Source: Pseudomonas fluorescens (GTDB lineage Bacteria > Pseudomonadota > Gammaproteobacteria > Pseudomonadales > Pseudomonadaceae). From it: a stretch of 64,000 nt of DNA. The translations under genes and the position numbers were made by a program. Under the pieces are notes generated by a model that made no database searches, was not told the DNA's origin, and worked only from the letters and a program-made list of their open reading frames with translations. Location: assembly GCF_000730425.1 (NCBI RefSeq), contig NZ_CP008896.1:2108001-2172000 (forward strand), in the 5' to 3' direction. Positions 48,751 through 57,557 of this stretch are shown here, piece after piece (position 1 is the first letter of the stretch; every line of letters starts with the position of its first letter).

Positions 48751-49927
48751 GAGGGTGTAGACAAAATAAAGTAAACTTCTTGCCTCCTTTCTATGCAGCA
48801 TTGAGCCATGCCTAAAACTGGACGCCCACCGGTAATCGCTGCGCACCATTATCCTCTGCTGGCCAGGCTCGCTCATACGCAGCCTTATTCCAGTCAAGCC
48901 GAACTGGCGCAAGCATTCCATGCAGAAACGGGCATCACCGCGCATCCCGACACCTTTGCAAAAGCGCTGAGACTGGCCGGGATCGTTCGAGTAAAGGAAC
49001 GTGCCAAAGGTAGCTTCCAGCCTCCCGAGCCTCGTAAGTCTTATGGCTATACCGAGGCACACCGGCGTCAGTTGCCGGAGCAACGCTACCCCAGTTGCCT
49101 GACTGATGCAGAATGGACGTTGGTCGCTGATTTATTTGAAGTCTCGGGAGGTCGAGGCGTACCGCCTCGCTACTCCCGGCGCACTCTTTTGGAAGCCTGC
49201 TGTTATGTCGTGCGCACAGGGTGCTCCTGGCGAATGCTGCCTCGCGAGTTTCCCCATTGGGACAATGTCTATAAAACCTTTCGGCGCTGGAGCGCTCAGG
49301 GCAAGTTTGAGCAAATGCACGACCGGCTCCGTGCCCAATGGCGAGAGCGGGTGGATCGTGATGAGCGGCCGTCAGCCGCTGTTCTGGATTCCCAATCAAC
49401 GCGCAGCTCTCCCCAAGGCGGTGAAAGCGGTTACGACGCAGGCAAAAAGGTAAAAGGACGTAAGCGAAGCCTTATCGTAGATACCTTGGGCCTTCTTTTG
49501 GCCGTGAGCATCAGCGCAGCCAGTGTGCAGGATCGAGATGCGGCAGACGACGCCGTGACCTCCTCGATGGACAAGTACCCGTCATTAAATACCCTGTTCG
49601 TCGACAGTGCCTACGCTGGAAAGTGGGCCCAGCGTATGCAGCACACTCATTCGCTCGAGATCCAGGTCATACGAGGAGCGAACAATCGCCGCACCGGGAA
49701 ATGGCATTCAGAGCAAGGCGATTTGTTCACGGCAGCGCCGGTTGCGAGCGGCTTTGTGGTCATGCCCAAGCGCTGGGTGGTGGAACGGACTCATGCCTGG
49801 AATGAGCGAGCCAGGCGGCTGATCATGCACCACGATCGGTTACTGGATGTGAGTGAGGCTTGGGTATGGCTGGCTGAGGCTCGCATGCTCGCTCGTCGAC
49901 TTACTACTTGATTTTGTCTACACCCTC
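48751..49927 (+). mobile_element. IS5-superfamily element (IS427-like group), 1177 bp
   Basis: Perfect 17-bp terminal inverted repeats: GAGGGTGTAGACAAAAT at the left and its exact complement at the right. TAA flanks both ends, consistent with a 3-bp target duplication. One transposase frame fills it. Its right end abuts the next IS exactly, so it inserted at that element's edge. Confidence 0.92.
48808..49911 (+). CDS. IS5-superfamily transposase with N-terminal wHTH extension
   Basis: The product is 367 aa. Residues 1-85 form a winged-helix domain (SSQAELAQAFHAETGITAHPDTFAKAL). From about residue 95 the IS427-type DDE domain follows: LTDAEWTLVADLFE, YVVRTGCSWRMLPREFPHW, AAVLDSQSTRSS (D1), LFVDSAYAGK (D2) and WVVERTHAWNERARRL (E region). 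The frame is intact and flanked by perfect inverted repeats, so it is probably active. Confidence 0.92.
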   Translation: MPKTGRPPVIAAHHYPLLARLAHTQPYSSQAELAQAFHAETGITAHPDTFAKALRLAGIVRVKERAKGSFQPPEPRKSYGYTEAHRRQLPEQRYPSCLTDAEWTLVADLFEVSGGRGVPPRYSRRTLLEACCYVVRTGCSWRMLPREFPHWDNVYKTFRRWSAQGKFEQMHDRLRAQWRERVDRDERPSAAVLDSQSTRSSPQGGESGYDAGKKVKGRKRSLIVDTLGLLLAVSISAASVQDRDAADDAVTSSMDKYPSLNTLFVDSAYAGKWAQRMQHTHSLEIQVIRGANNRRTGKWHSEQGDLFTAAPVASGFVVMPKRWVVERTHAWNERARRLIMHHDRLLDVSEAWVWLAEARMLARRLTT

Positions 49928-49930
49928 TAA

Positions 49931-51099
49931 GGAAACTCCGAACAAGTCTCCAAGTATGCTGAAATACAGCCTCACCACCTGACCCGAGTGCTTCATGAGC
50001 CAGATGAGCTTTTCCGATTTCGAATACGCGGGCAAGCGCAAGCAAACACGCCGCGAACGGTTCCTCGCCGAGATGGATCAGGTCGTGCCCTGGAGCGGTT
50101 TACTGGCGTTGATCGAGCCGTATTATCCGAAGGCTGGCGGTGGCCGCAAACCGTATCCGCTGGAAACCATGCTGCGCATTCACTTGCTGCAAAACTGGTT
50201 CTCGCTGAGCGATCCTGCCATGGAAGAAGCGCTGTATGAAATCACGCCCATGCGCCAGTTTGCGCACTTGACCCTGAGCGCGCCGATCCCTGAAGACACC
50301 ACGATCATGAACTTCCGGCACCTGCTGGAGAAACATAAGTTGGCGCCGGCGATCCTGGCGGTCATCAACGGTTATTTGCAGGAGAAAGGCCTCTCGCTGC
50401 GCCAGGGCACCATCGTCGATGCGACGATTATCCACGCGCCCAGTTCGACTAAAAACGAGGACGGTAAACGCGATCCAGAGATGCATCAGACGAAGAAAGG
50501 CAATCAATATTTCTTCGGAATGAAGGCCCATATTGGTGCCGACGTTGAGTCGGGGCTGGTTCACCACGTTCACGGCACCGCGGCGAATGTAGCCGATGTC
50601 ACTCAGGTTGCCGAACTGCTGCACGGCGAGGAAAACGCGGTCTACGCCGATGCTGGTTACACCGGTGTCGAGAAGCGCGAAGAGCATGAAAACCGTGAAG
50701 TGGTTTGGCAAATCGCCGCGCGACGCAGCACCTATTCCAAGCTGAGCAAGCGCAGCGTGCTGTACAAAGCCAAGCGCAAAATCGAGTACCTCAAAGCCCA
50801 GACACGGGCCAAGGTCGAACACCCATTTCGGGTGATCAAACGTCAGTTCGGTTATGTGAAAGTGCGCTTTCGCGGCCTGATGAAAAACACCGCTCAATTG
50901 ACCACGCTGTTTGCCTTGTCCAATTTATGGATGGCTCGAAAAAAGCTGATGGGTATGGGCTAATTACGCGCGTAACACGGAGAAATGGGCTGACAAGCTC
51001 GCCAAGGCGGCGCGTACGGGATATTTCGCGGTCAATAGCGCCAAATTCAGCGGGATTTTCAACTTGCCGCACGGTTGCGGCAAGTTGATCGGAGCTTCC
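49931..51099 (+). mobile_element. IS5-family element, copy A (1169 bp)
   Basis: Imperfect terminal inverted repeats: GGAAACTCCGAACAAG at the left and the complement of GTTGATCGGAGCTTCC at the right. CTAA, the known IS5 target, flanks both ends (49927-49930 and 51100-51103). A hairpin AACTTGCCGC/GCGGCAAGTT lies inside the right end. The related copy B is at 53484-54675. Confidence 0.9.
49995..50963 (+). CDS. IS5-family transposase (copy A)
   Basis: The product is 322 aa. The N-terminal block KRKQTRRERFLAEMDQVVPW is the IS5 signature. DDE residues are in RQGTIVDATIIHAPSS (D1), VYADAGYTGVEKRE (D2) and RAKVEHPFRVIKRQFGY (E). It is intact. The protein is closely related to copy B at 53628-54605 but clearly diverged, so the two are different elements rather than a recent duplication. 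Confidence 0.94.
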   Translation: MSQMSFSDFEYAGKRKQTRRERFLAEMDQVVPWSGLLALIEPYYPKAGGGRKPYPLETMLRIHLLQNWFSLSDPAMEEALYEITPMRQFAHLTLSAPIPEDTTIMNFRHLLEKHKLAPAILAVINGYLQEKGLSLRQGTIVDATIIHAPSSTKNEDGKRDPEMHQTKKGNQYFFGMKAHIGADVESGLVHHVHGTAANVADVTQVAELLHGEENAVYADAGYTGVEKREEHENREVVWQIAARRSTYSKLSKRSVLYKAKRKIEYLKAQTRAKVEHPFRVIKRQFGYVKVRFRGLMKNTAQLTTLFALSNLWMARKKLMGMG

Positions 51100-51129
51100 C
51101 TAAATACAATATCATTGAGTACCTAGACG

Positions 51130-51939
51130 ATGAACAGCACTAGTTTTCCAGCTGAAATATCTAAAGCTTTTAGCATAGTCATTGTAAATTACAAGACACC
51201 AGAAATCACCAAGATATGTTTAGACTTATTGCACCAACATGTAGGCAACCACAGCGTACCAATATGGGTCGTCGACAACTATTCCGCCGATGAAAGCACA
51301 GAATACTTGCGAACACTTGATTGGATTAATTTAATAGAACGTTCCGTCTCTGAACCTGAGCCAGGACATATCGCGCACGGTAAAGCACTTGACCTGGTTT
51401 TGGAACGAGTTGAAACTGATTATTTATTCCTCATGCACACTGACACATTTGTTTTCGATAAAAACGTTTTCCCGATGATGCTAAATAAATGCATTAAAAA
51501 TCAAAAAATTGTAGCTGTCGGCTGTGTAGAGCAAATAAATCGCGGAACCACGAGAACTCTTTGGCGCTTTAGCTCACGATTAGTCAAACACCATTTCAGA
51601 CGCCTGAAAACCTCTATTGGATTACGCTCCAGAGAACCAAAACCATACAGAGAAGTGTATTTGAAGAGTTTCTGTACATTGTGGAACTGCAAACTTATCA
51701 AACAGCACAACATGCATTTTTCGATGGATGATCGCGTGCCAGGCTACACCCTCCAAGACCGCATGACCGAGCTTGGCTATGTCGTTGAAATGTTATCACC
51801 GCGTAAAATCTTCAGTTATCTGGATCACATCCAGTCCGGCACTGTCGCAGCGGCTGGCGGCTATGAAAAGACTCATAGACGAACCAGAATGTACAACGAT
51901 ATCCTTAAGCGCCTGAAAAAAGAAGACAGCAAAAGTTAA
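51130..51939 (+). CDS. GT2 family glycosyltransferase, AT-rich
   Basis: The product is 269 aa. The GT-A fold is seen in FSIVIVNYKTPEITKICLDLL, WVVDNYSADEST and YLFLMHTDTFVFDKN (a HTD form of DxD). It is rich in A and T, unlike most of the window, which suggests recent transfer. No membrane helices. It is followed by the 2OG oxygenase; the pair may modify a surface glycan. The acceptor is unknown. Confidence 0.85.
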   Translation: MNSTSFPAEISKAFSIVIVNYKTPEITKICLDLLHQHVGNHSVPIWVVDNYSADESTEYLRTLDWINLIERSVSEPEPGHIAHGKALDLVLERVETDYLFLMHTDTFVFDKNVFPMMLNKCIKNQKIVAVGCVEQINRGTTRTLWRFSSRLVKHHFRRLKTSIGLRSREPKPYREVYLKSFCTLWNCKLIKQHNMHFSMDDRVPGYTLQDRMTELGYVVEMLSPRKIFSYLDHIQSGTVAAAGGYEKTHRRTRMYNDILKRLKKEDSKS

Positions 51940-52022
51940 GCTACGAAGAGACACAACGAGCAGTGCACTGGAATCTGCTTGAAGTCAGCCACAAGTCTAT
52001 ATATCAAGTTATTGGAGCGGTA

Positions 52023-52826
52023 ATGGCACCCATCACTCAAGCACTACCTATGACCCCCTCCCCGGAGCTTGATTTCGACCAGAACGCCGCCAGCGCCTTG
52101 GGTTACTCATTGGCCAGTCGCTATATTCAGGCTACGCCATTTCCGCACATCGTCATCGATAATTTCTTAGATGAAGAGCTGATTGCGAGTATCTGCTCGT
52201 ACTTCCCAATCGAGCCAACCAACAACGAAATGCTCTACGAGCGCGGCTATAAAGGTCAACGAAAACGTCAAATCAGTCCCAATGAATGCGCCCCCTACTT
52301 GAAGACTATTTTCAACGCCTTTAACTCGGCCCCCATGTTGCAGTTTCTCGAAAAGCTCACAGGTATTGAAGGCTTGATACCCGACCCCTACTTTACTGGT
52401 GGCGGCCTGCATGAAACGAAAAGTGGTGGTTTCCTGGGGGTACACTCGGACTTCAGACTCAACAAAAAGCTTAATATTGAGCGCAGATTAAACATCATAA
52501 TTTATCTAAATGAAGACTGGCGAGAGGAGTACGGCGGCAACCTTGAACTTTGGGATGTCGACATGAAGTCCTGCCTTAAAAAAGTCCTGCCCATTTACAA
52601 TCGATGTGTCATTTTCAATACAGATAAAGACAGCAATCATGGGCATCCAGAGCCTTTAACAACTCCAGAGCACATCACGCGCAGGTCTATAGCGCTTTAT
52701 TACTACACTGCAGGAACCATGGCGATCGATCCCGCACAAAGAAACAAAACCCACTACAAGCCAAGACCCAAAGATCGATTAAGCCTCAAGTATTACGTGA
52801 ATAAATTAATCAGGAAGAAAAAATAA
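52023..52826 (+). CDS. 2OG-Fe(II) oxygenase (prolyl-4-hydroxylase-like)
   Basis: The product is 267 aa from the ATG at 52023 (GGAG upstream); a GTG at 51963 would add 20 residues. It has the iron ligands HSD in FLGVHSDFRLNKK, then NRCVIFNTDKDSNHGHPEPL with the distal His, and RRSIALYYYT with the 2-oxoglutarate Arg. It would hydroxylate an unknown substrate. It lies 83 bases behind the GT2 gene, and such pairs are common in surface-glycan loci. Confidence 0.85.
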   Translation: MAPITQALPMTPSPELDFDQNAASALGYSLASRYIQATPFPHIVIDNFLDEELIASICSYFPIEPTNNEMLYERGYKGQRKRQISPNECAPYLKTIFNAFNSAPMLQFLEKLTGIEGLIPDPYFTGGGLHETKSGGFLGVHSDFRLNKKLNIERRLNIIIYLNEDWREEYGGNLELWDVDMKSCLKKVLPIYNRCVIFNTDKDSNHGHPEPLTTPEHITRRSIALYYYTAGTMAIDPAQRNKTHYKPRPKDRLSLKYYVNKLIRKKK

Positions 52827-52987
52827 ACTACGAAACGCCCATAGAGCAATTTAGCCAATCTGTTGCATCGACCGGTTGACTCCACAGTAGATTGCAGTCC
52901 GTCAGTGCTTGGCTAACGACTCACCCTGAGGGCGCCGCCGACATCCACCAACAGCAAACCGCTGATTAGCGTGACGGCAAATGATTC

Positions 52988-53353
52988 TTAAAGTCGAATG
53001 CAAGCGACTGGAGAGTGGCGATGCAATTGGATGCCAGGTGAGACGCACAAACGCACGGAAAGGCCGAGGTGCGCAAAAACTTTCGAATATTGACAATCCC
53101 AGAGGTCGGTAAAGGCGTGGCGTCTGAAAGGGATTTTTTCACTAGTCGCCTGTTGCGCCCAAAGGAAATGTGATGGGAGTAGCGATCTTGGATATCCGTA
53201 ATTATCGGGGTATCTGCGAAGGAAGGGTTCATTTTCAAAGACCATCCGGTTGCCGTGCTTTGCTCCTGCTGCAACCACATCATCAATCCAGTCACCCGAA
53301 TTGTGATCGGCTAACGCTATGATCTCAATGCCCTGCCCTTTGAACTTAAACAT
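52988..53353 (-). pseudogene. remnant of a PHP-domain protein
   Basis: The first 35 codons read GIEIIALADHNSGDWIDDVV, which matches the PHP metal-binding motif (ALADHN) found in PHP-ATPase (TrlF-like) proteins. After AAGAKHG the match is lost and the frame runs into unrelated sequence. It is a broken gene in the 52827-53441 gap. Nothing else is seen there. Confidence 0.55.
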
Positions 53354-53441
53354 GTAAAATCGAGAAATGCGGTGCGATCATATGACGTTTTGAAATCGAA
53401 GTTTTAGTCAGCGCGCAATCGCGCTAACCACCTGATTATAT

Positions 53442-53483
53442 TGGTGTCCCAGGGCAGGTTCGAACTGCCAACCGTCCCCTTAG
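53442..53483 (-). other. att site 2: 3' part of tRNA-Arg(CCT), boundary between islands 1 and 2
   Basis: On the minus strand CTAAGGGGACGG, then GTTCGAA and GGGACACCA, is the same tRNA-Arg 3' part as at 19656, with compensatory differences in the T-stem (GGCAG/CTGCC against GGCCG/CGGCC). The core continues as TTAGGAGG at 54676-54683 beyond the IS5 insertion. The 5' half of the tRNA is absent. Confidence 0.88.
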
Positions 53484-54675
53484 GGAAGGTCTGAAGTAAG
53501 CAGCCGTTTTTAACGGCCTCGCTGTCTGAGGTTCAAAAAACACCGACTTAATCGAAAATCAGACCTTTCCTCCTGTCAGTTCACTGTTTTTTGCGGAATA
53601 GCACCTTTTCAGGGCTCATTGTCCACATCACAGGCGCACCTCGCCTGCATTCAACAGTCGTTTTCGCATCATCCACAGGTTCGATAAGGCAAACAGTGTG
53701 GTCTGCTGCGCGGTGTTTTTCACCAAGCCTCGGAAGCGGACTTTCGTATAACCAAACTGGCGCTTGATCACCCTGAATGGATGCTCAACCTTGGCCCGGA
53801 CTTGAGCTTTCGCGTATTCGATTTTGCGGCGCATGCGACCGATCAGGCTCTTTTTTGCATGCTTCTTATAGCTGCTGGGGCGCGCTGCGATCGACCAGAT
53901 CATCTGGCGATGTTGATGCTCCGCACGCTTCTCCACGCCGGTGTAACCGGCATCGCCAGAGACGTAAGTTTCCTCGCCATGCAGCAACTGATCGACCTGA
54001 GTCACGTCCGCCACATTCGCCGCCGTGCCCACCACGCTATGTACCAGACCGGATTCAACATCGACACCGATGTGCGATTTCATCCCGAAATAGTACTGAT
54101 TTCCTTTCTTTGTCTGGTGCATTTCGGGGTCGCGTTTACCGTCCTTGTTCTTGGTCGAACTGGGCGCATGAATGATCGTCGCATCGACCACAGTTCCCTG
54201 ACGCAGCAGCAAACCTCGGTCGCCCAAATAGCCGTTGATGACCTGCAAAATCCCACCGGCCAGCTCATGTTTTTCCAACAGCCGGCGGAAGTTGAGGATC
54301 GTGGTTTCATCCGGAATCCGATCCAAATGCAGCCCGGCAAACTGGCGCAGAATCGTGGTTTCGTAGAGGGACTCTTCCATCGCCGGATCGCTGTAGCCGA
54401 ACCAGTTTTGCATCAGATGAACCCGCAGCATGGCCATCAACGGATACGCCGGACGACCGCCTTCACCCTTCGGATAATGCGGCTCGATCAACGCAATCAG
54501 GCCTTTCCAGGGCACGACCTGATCCATCTCAATCAGGAAACGCTCACGGCGGGTCTGCTTACGTTTGCCTGCGTACTCGGCATCAGCGAAAGACATTTGC
54601 TTCATCGGGGCTCAACCGTTCAGTTCGTGGGACAGCCGTATCTCACCAGATTTGGAAGTCTTTTTCAGAGTTTCC
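53484..54675 (-). mobile_element. IS5-family element, copy B (1192 bp), inserted in the att core
   Basis: Terminal inverted repeats: GGAAGGTCTGAA at the left and the complement of TTTTTCAGAGTTTCC at the right. TTAG (CTAA) is duplicated at both ends (53480-53483 and 54676-54679), the IS5 target rule. Removing it joins CCCCTTAG to GAGGTGAGTCAG, the att core followed by integrase leader, as seen intact at 19692-19720. Confidence 0.93.
53628..54605 (-). CDS. IS5-family transposase (copy B)
   Basis: The product is 325 aa. The signature KRKQTRRERFLIEMDQVVPW is followed by the DDE motifs RQGTVVDATIIHAPSS, VSGDAGYTGVEKRA and RAKVEHPFRVIKRQFGY. It is intact. It is related to copy A, with clear divergence in the N- and C-terminal parts. 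Confidence 0.94.
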   Translation of the reverse strand: MKQMSFADAEYAGKRKQTRRERFLIEMDQVVPWKGLIALIEPHYPKGEGGRPAYPLMAMLRVHLMQNWFGYSDPAMEESLYETTILRQFAGLHLDRIPDETTILNFRRLLEKHELAGGILQVINGYLGDRGLLLRQGTVVDATIIHAPSSTKNKDGKRDPEMHQTKKGNQYYFGMKSHIGVDVESGLVHSVVGTAANVADVTQVDQLLHGEETYVSGDAGYTGVEKRAEHQHRQMIWSIAARPSSYKKHAKKSLIGRMRRKIEYAKAQVRAKVEHPFRVIKRQFGYTKVRFRGLVKNTAQQTTLFALSNLWMMRKRLLNAGEVRL

Positions 54676-54812
54676 TTAGGAGGTGAGTCAGCTTGATCCT
54701 GCTCACTTCCTGAAACACCGCAAACCGCTGCTTTTAAAGGACCTATCTATTTTACTTGTGTCTTGAGGTTTCTCCTTGTAGCGTTCTGCATCATGAGAAG
54801 TGGGGACTGGAA

Positions 54813-56246
54813 TTGGCCACCAATACTGCTGACAAAAGCGTGAACGATCAAAAGCTCAAGGGCATGCCGCCTGCATCTAAGTTGACGGAAAGCTTGCCTG
54901 GCCGTTCCCGGGGTAGTCTTTTGTTCAAGCGCAGCCAAAGTGGTGCGATCAGCGCCTACTTCCGCTACCGGCTCAACGCAAAGGACACGATGATCTCCCT
55001 GGGCCAATATCGCTTGAGCGCCAGAGCGCCCGGGCTGGCGCTGTCCGAGCTCCGCGACAAAGCGGCAGAAATGGCATTGATTGCTTCCGAGCACGGCGAC
55101 GTTAAGGTGTACTTGGCGGCCAGAGCCGCCGCAGAGAAAACACAACGACAGGCCGTAGTGCTCGCGCAGCAGCTTGCTACGCGGCAAGGTAGCTTTGAAG
55201 AACTACTAAATGCATACGTCAAAGATCTGACCGCTCGCGGAAAGGTCAAGGCAAAAGAAGTTGAGCGCCTATTTCAGACACACGTGATCCAGCACCACCC
55301 AGATCTGATGGCGCATCCAGCAAAGTCCATCACCGGCGAAGACATTCATTTAGTAATGTGTGCGCTACTCGCCCGCAAGCCCAAAGGGCGTGGTATCGGG
55401 AACAAAGCGCAAACTGCCAACACTGACATGCGATCAACAGCTGCCAGTGTCCACCGATACCTAAAGGCTGCATTCAGCTATGGCAGCAAGGCACACCTTT
55501 CCTTGGATCGGGATGTAAGCGATTCGAAAATTTTCGATATTGGCGTCAATCCGGCTACCAAGGTCCCTACCCTAGCTAACACCCGCGGCGGCCAGACGGA
55601 ATCCTTGAGTCCAGAGGAGCTAGGTGAGCTTTTGCGCTACCTGGATACATTGCCTGCGCGGGAAATGGCGATCTGCAAAGGCCTAATCTATATGGGTGGC
55701 CAACGTATGGAGCAGTTGCTCCGCGTAACTTGGGAAGATACGTCCGATGACCTTCTGCATCTTACCGACGGTAAAGGACAAAAGGCTCAAGCATGGGATC
55801 ATCTGCTACCTATCACCGAACGGGTTAAAGAAATCCTAAAGCCTTTGTTTGAAAGCAAGATCGGACCAGGTCCGTTCTGTATTGGCCGGCGCTGCATCCG
55901 CCCTGACACTGCCGGTAAACGCTTCAGTAATGCCGGGAAAACTTTGAGTAGCGCAGGCAAGACTCAGTACTTCAGTTACGCGAATGTTCGGGTCAGCACT
56001 GAAACGCTGATGGCCTCACTCGGGATTACGAAAGAAATCCGCAGCTGGCTTTTGTCTCACGGACGCAGCGATGTGCAATCGGTTCACTACGACCGATACA
56101 GCTACCTGCCAGAGAAAAAGGCTGCACTGGAGTTATGGGGTAGGTACCTAGACTGCTTGTACGCGGAGAAAGAGTGGGAGCAAGGCAAGGTTGTTTTACT
56201 CAGTCGGAATCGGCGTCATGAGCACTCCGATAAGAAGGCGCCATAA
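54813..56246 (+). CDS. int: tyrosine recombinase (integrase) of island 2
   Basis: The product is 477 aa from a TTG at 54813. This start is chosen because the homologous remnant at 19855 is conserved from here, whereas upstream codons carry a stop there. An Arm-type N-terminus (RSRGSLLFKRSQSGAISAYF), a helical core-binding domain (residues about 120-250) and a catalytic domain follow. GGQRMEQLLRVTW holds the first catalytic Arg, LLSHGRSDVQ the box II region, and HYDRYSY the nucleophile Tyr. It acts on the tRNA-Arg(CCT) 3' end directly upstream. Confidence 0.92.
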   Translation: MATNTADKSVNDQKLKGMPPASKLTESLPGRSRGSLLFKRSQSGAISAYFRYRLNAKDTMISLGQYRLSARAPGLALSELRDKAAEMALIASEHGDVKVYLAARAAAEKTQRQAVVLAQQLATRQGSFEELLNAYVKDLTARGKVKAKEVERLFQTHVIQHHPDLMAHPAKSITGEDIHLVMCALLARKPKGRGIGNKAQTANTDMRSTAASVHRYLKAAFSYGSKAHLSLDRDVSDSKIFDIGVNPATKVPTLANTRGGQTESLSPEELGELLRYLDTLPAREMAICKGLIYMGGQRMEQLLRVTWEDTSDDLLHLTDGKGQKAQAWDHLLPITERVKEILKPLFESKIGPGPFCIGRRCIRPDTAGKRFSNAGKTLSSAGKTQYFSYANVRVSTETLMASLGITKEIRSWLLSHGRSDVQSVHYDRYSYLPEKKAALELWGRYLDCLYAEKEWEQGKVVLLSRNRRHEHSDKKAP

Positions 56247-56382
56247 TTCTCGTTCATTTATCCACAGGCCGCCAATGAGCTTGAACAGCGTAACTCGTCT
56301 ATACGGTCTAGGTTGCCGCGATGCTCCGACACACTCGACGTGGCCCTGCAAATCTTTCCCTCCGCTCTGAGGAAATGTAGCC

Positions 56383-56586
56383 ATGTCGTCCTAACCGGCA
56401 CATTCTCGAAAAAATCACGAAAACCAGCTCGCGCTTGCCGACGCCATCGAGTCGATAGCGATTTGGATAGACCAGAGAGGTTCCACGGGCGTATCAAGTA
56501 CAGCTCTTGGAGCCATAGCTACCCTCGACGTGAACGCCGAGTCCATCAGACTGGGAATTGACTCGCTGAGAAAAGCCATCAGATGA
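56383..56586 (+). pseudogene. small gene broken by a stop at codon 4
   Basis: ATG TCG TCC is followed by TAA, then an open frame of 63 codons to 56586 that looks like a real protein (NQLALADAIESIAIWIDQRG; VSSTALGAIATLDVNAESI). GAGG lies 11 bases upstream of the ATG. A single C-to-T change of a Gln codon would explain the stop. No family is recognised. The flanking gaps 56247-56382 and 56587-56917 show nothing. Confidence 0.45.
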
Positions 56587-56917
56587 ACCCGATTCACCAA
56601 TCCTCTATGTCGCTTCAACTCCATCCTCGGACCTCGAAAGGGTATTAGCTTTTCTGTCTAAGATCGTAGAGGACTAAACATCCGCCCAAAGGGAATCTAG
56701 TGATGCAGATCAGAATCTAAGAAGGGAACACACCCGAAGGCTGGCTTGTCTGGATCGACGCCTAGGCTATGTGGAGTGTGCGTTTGCTATCTGCTACTGC
56801 TTGAAACCCGCTTTGACTGCTGCAAACCGCACAAATGGCGAGCTATGCACGGTGCATAGGTCCGTCACCCCAATTACGTTTCCGCGACGTAGCCCAGCCA
56901 TGAGGGCGTGGAGTGAT

Positions 56918-57127
56918 TTAACCTGGCGATTCGCAATCCATTGTTGGCTTCAGCGCAACGGCAACAGTCCCAGCCATTTCCACCAACACATCAACAATCC
57001 GCGCATGCTCCCACGGATCATTCGGTGCAACAGCCGTCGCGACGGCCCTCGGGTTTGCCAGCACGGTCTGCAGCGCATCAAGGTCATTTTCGTTCAGGTC
57101 TAGGCTGAAGCTCAAGCGTTTAGTCAT
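56918..57127 (-). CDS. small hypothetical protein (69 aa)
   Basis: The ATG at 57127 overlaps the stop of the upstream 145-aa gene by 8 bases, which suggests coupled translation. The protein is soluble and acidic (LSFSLDLNENDLDALQTVLA; WEHARIVDVLVEMAG). No family is recognised. It is the last gene of the minus-strand transfer operon. Confidence 0.6.
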   Translation of the reverse strand: MTKRLSFSLDLNENDLDALQTVLANPRAVATAVAPNDPWEHARIVDVLVEMAGTVAVALKPTMDCESPG

Positions 57128-57557
57128 GATGTAACTCCAAAAGAGGGATCTGGATGCCGATGGCCATCGCCTGTCCTAGGTGCTCAGCATGTTTGATGTA
57201 GCTGAATACTTCGACTCGATTGGCTACCGGGCGAGGGCCGTCGTCGAAAAGGCGATTACGAAGATTGAGTATGCCGAGCTCATCAGGGGCGTTTTCCGAA
57301 AATAGCACAAGGTGCCAACCACCATTTCCTTCCCAGCATTTCTCATCAGATAGCGAATGGGGAACGACATACGCCTCTTTGATCGGCAACACCTGCTGAG
57401 CGATAGTTAACATGAGTACGAAAGGACCAGCGCTTTCGTTAGAAAACGAAGCGCGAAGCTGTTCAAGCTGGGTCGCCAGATTGGAGATTTCTAAAGCACG
57501 CATCTGCTTACCAAGAGCTTGGATCTGACAAAGGAATTTTTCATGGTCCCGAGACAT
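57120..57557 (-). CDS. hypothetical protein (145 aa) downstream of traI
   Basis: The ATG at 57557 overlaps the traI stop (TAATG), so it is translationally coupled. An N-terminal helical segment (KFLCQIQALGKQMRALEISNLATQLEQL) is followed by a beta-rich part. No family is recognised. The position suggests a role in transfer or establishment. Confidence 0.7.
   Translation of the reverse strand: MSRDHEKFLCQIQALGKQMRALEISNLATQLEQLRASFSNESAGPFVLMLTIAQQVLPIKEAYVVPHSLSDEKCWEGNGGWHLVLFSENAPDELGILNLRNRLFDDGPRPVANRVEVFSYIKHAEHLGQAMAIGIQIPLLELHHD

Noticed and set aside
51061..51086. Hairpin as a transcription terminator before the GT2 gene
   Set aside because: It lies inside the right end of IS5 copy A and has no T-run.
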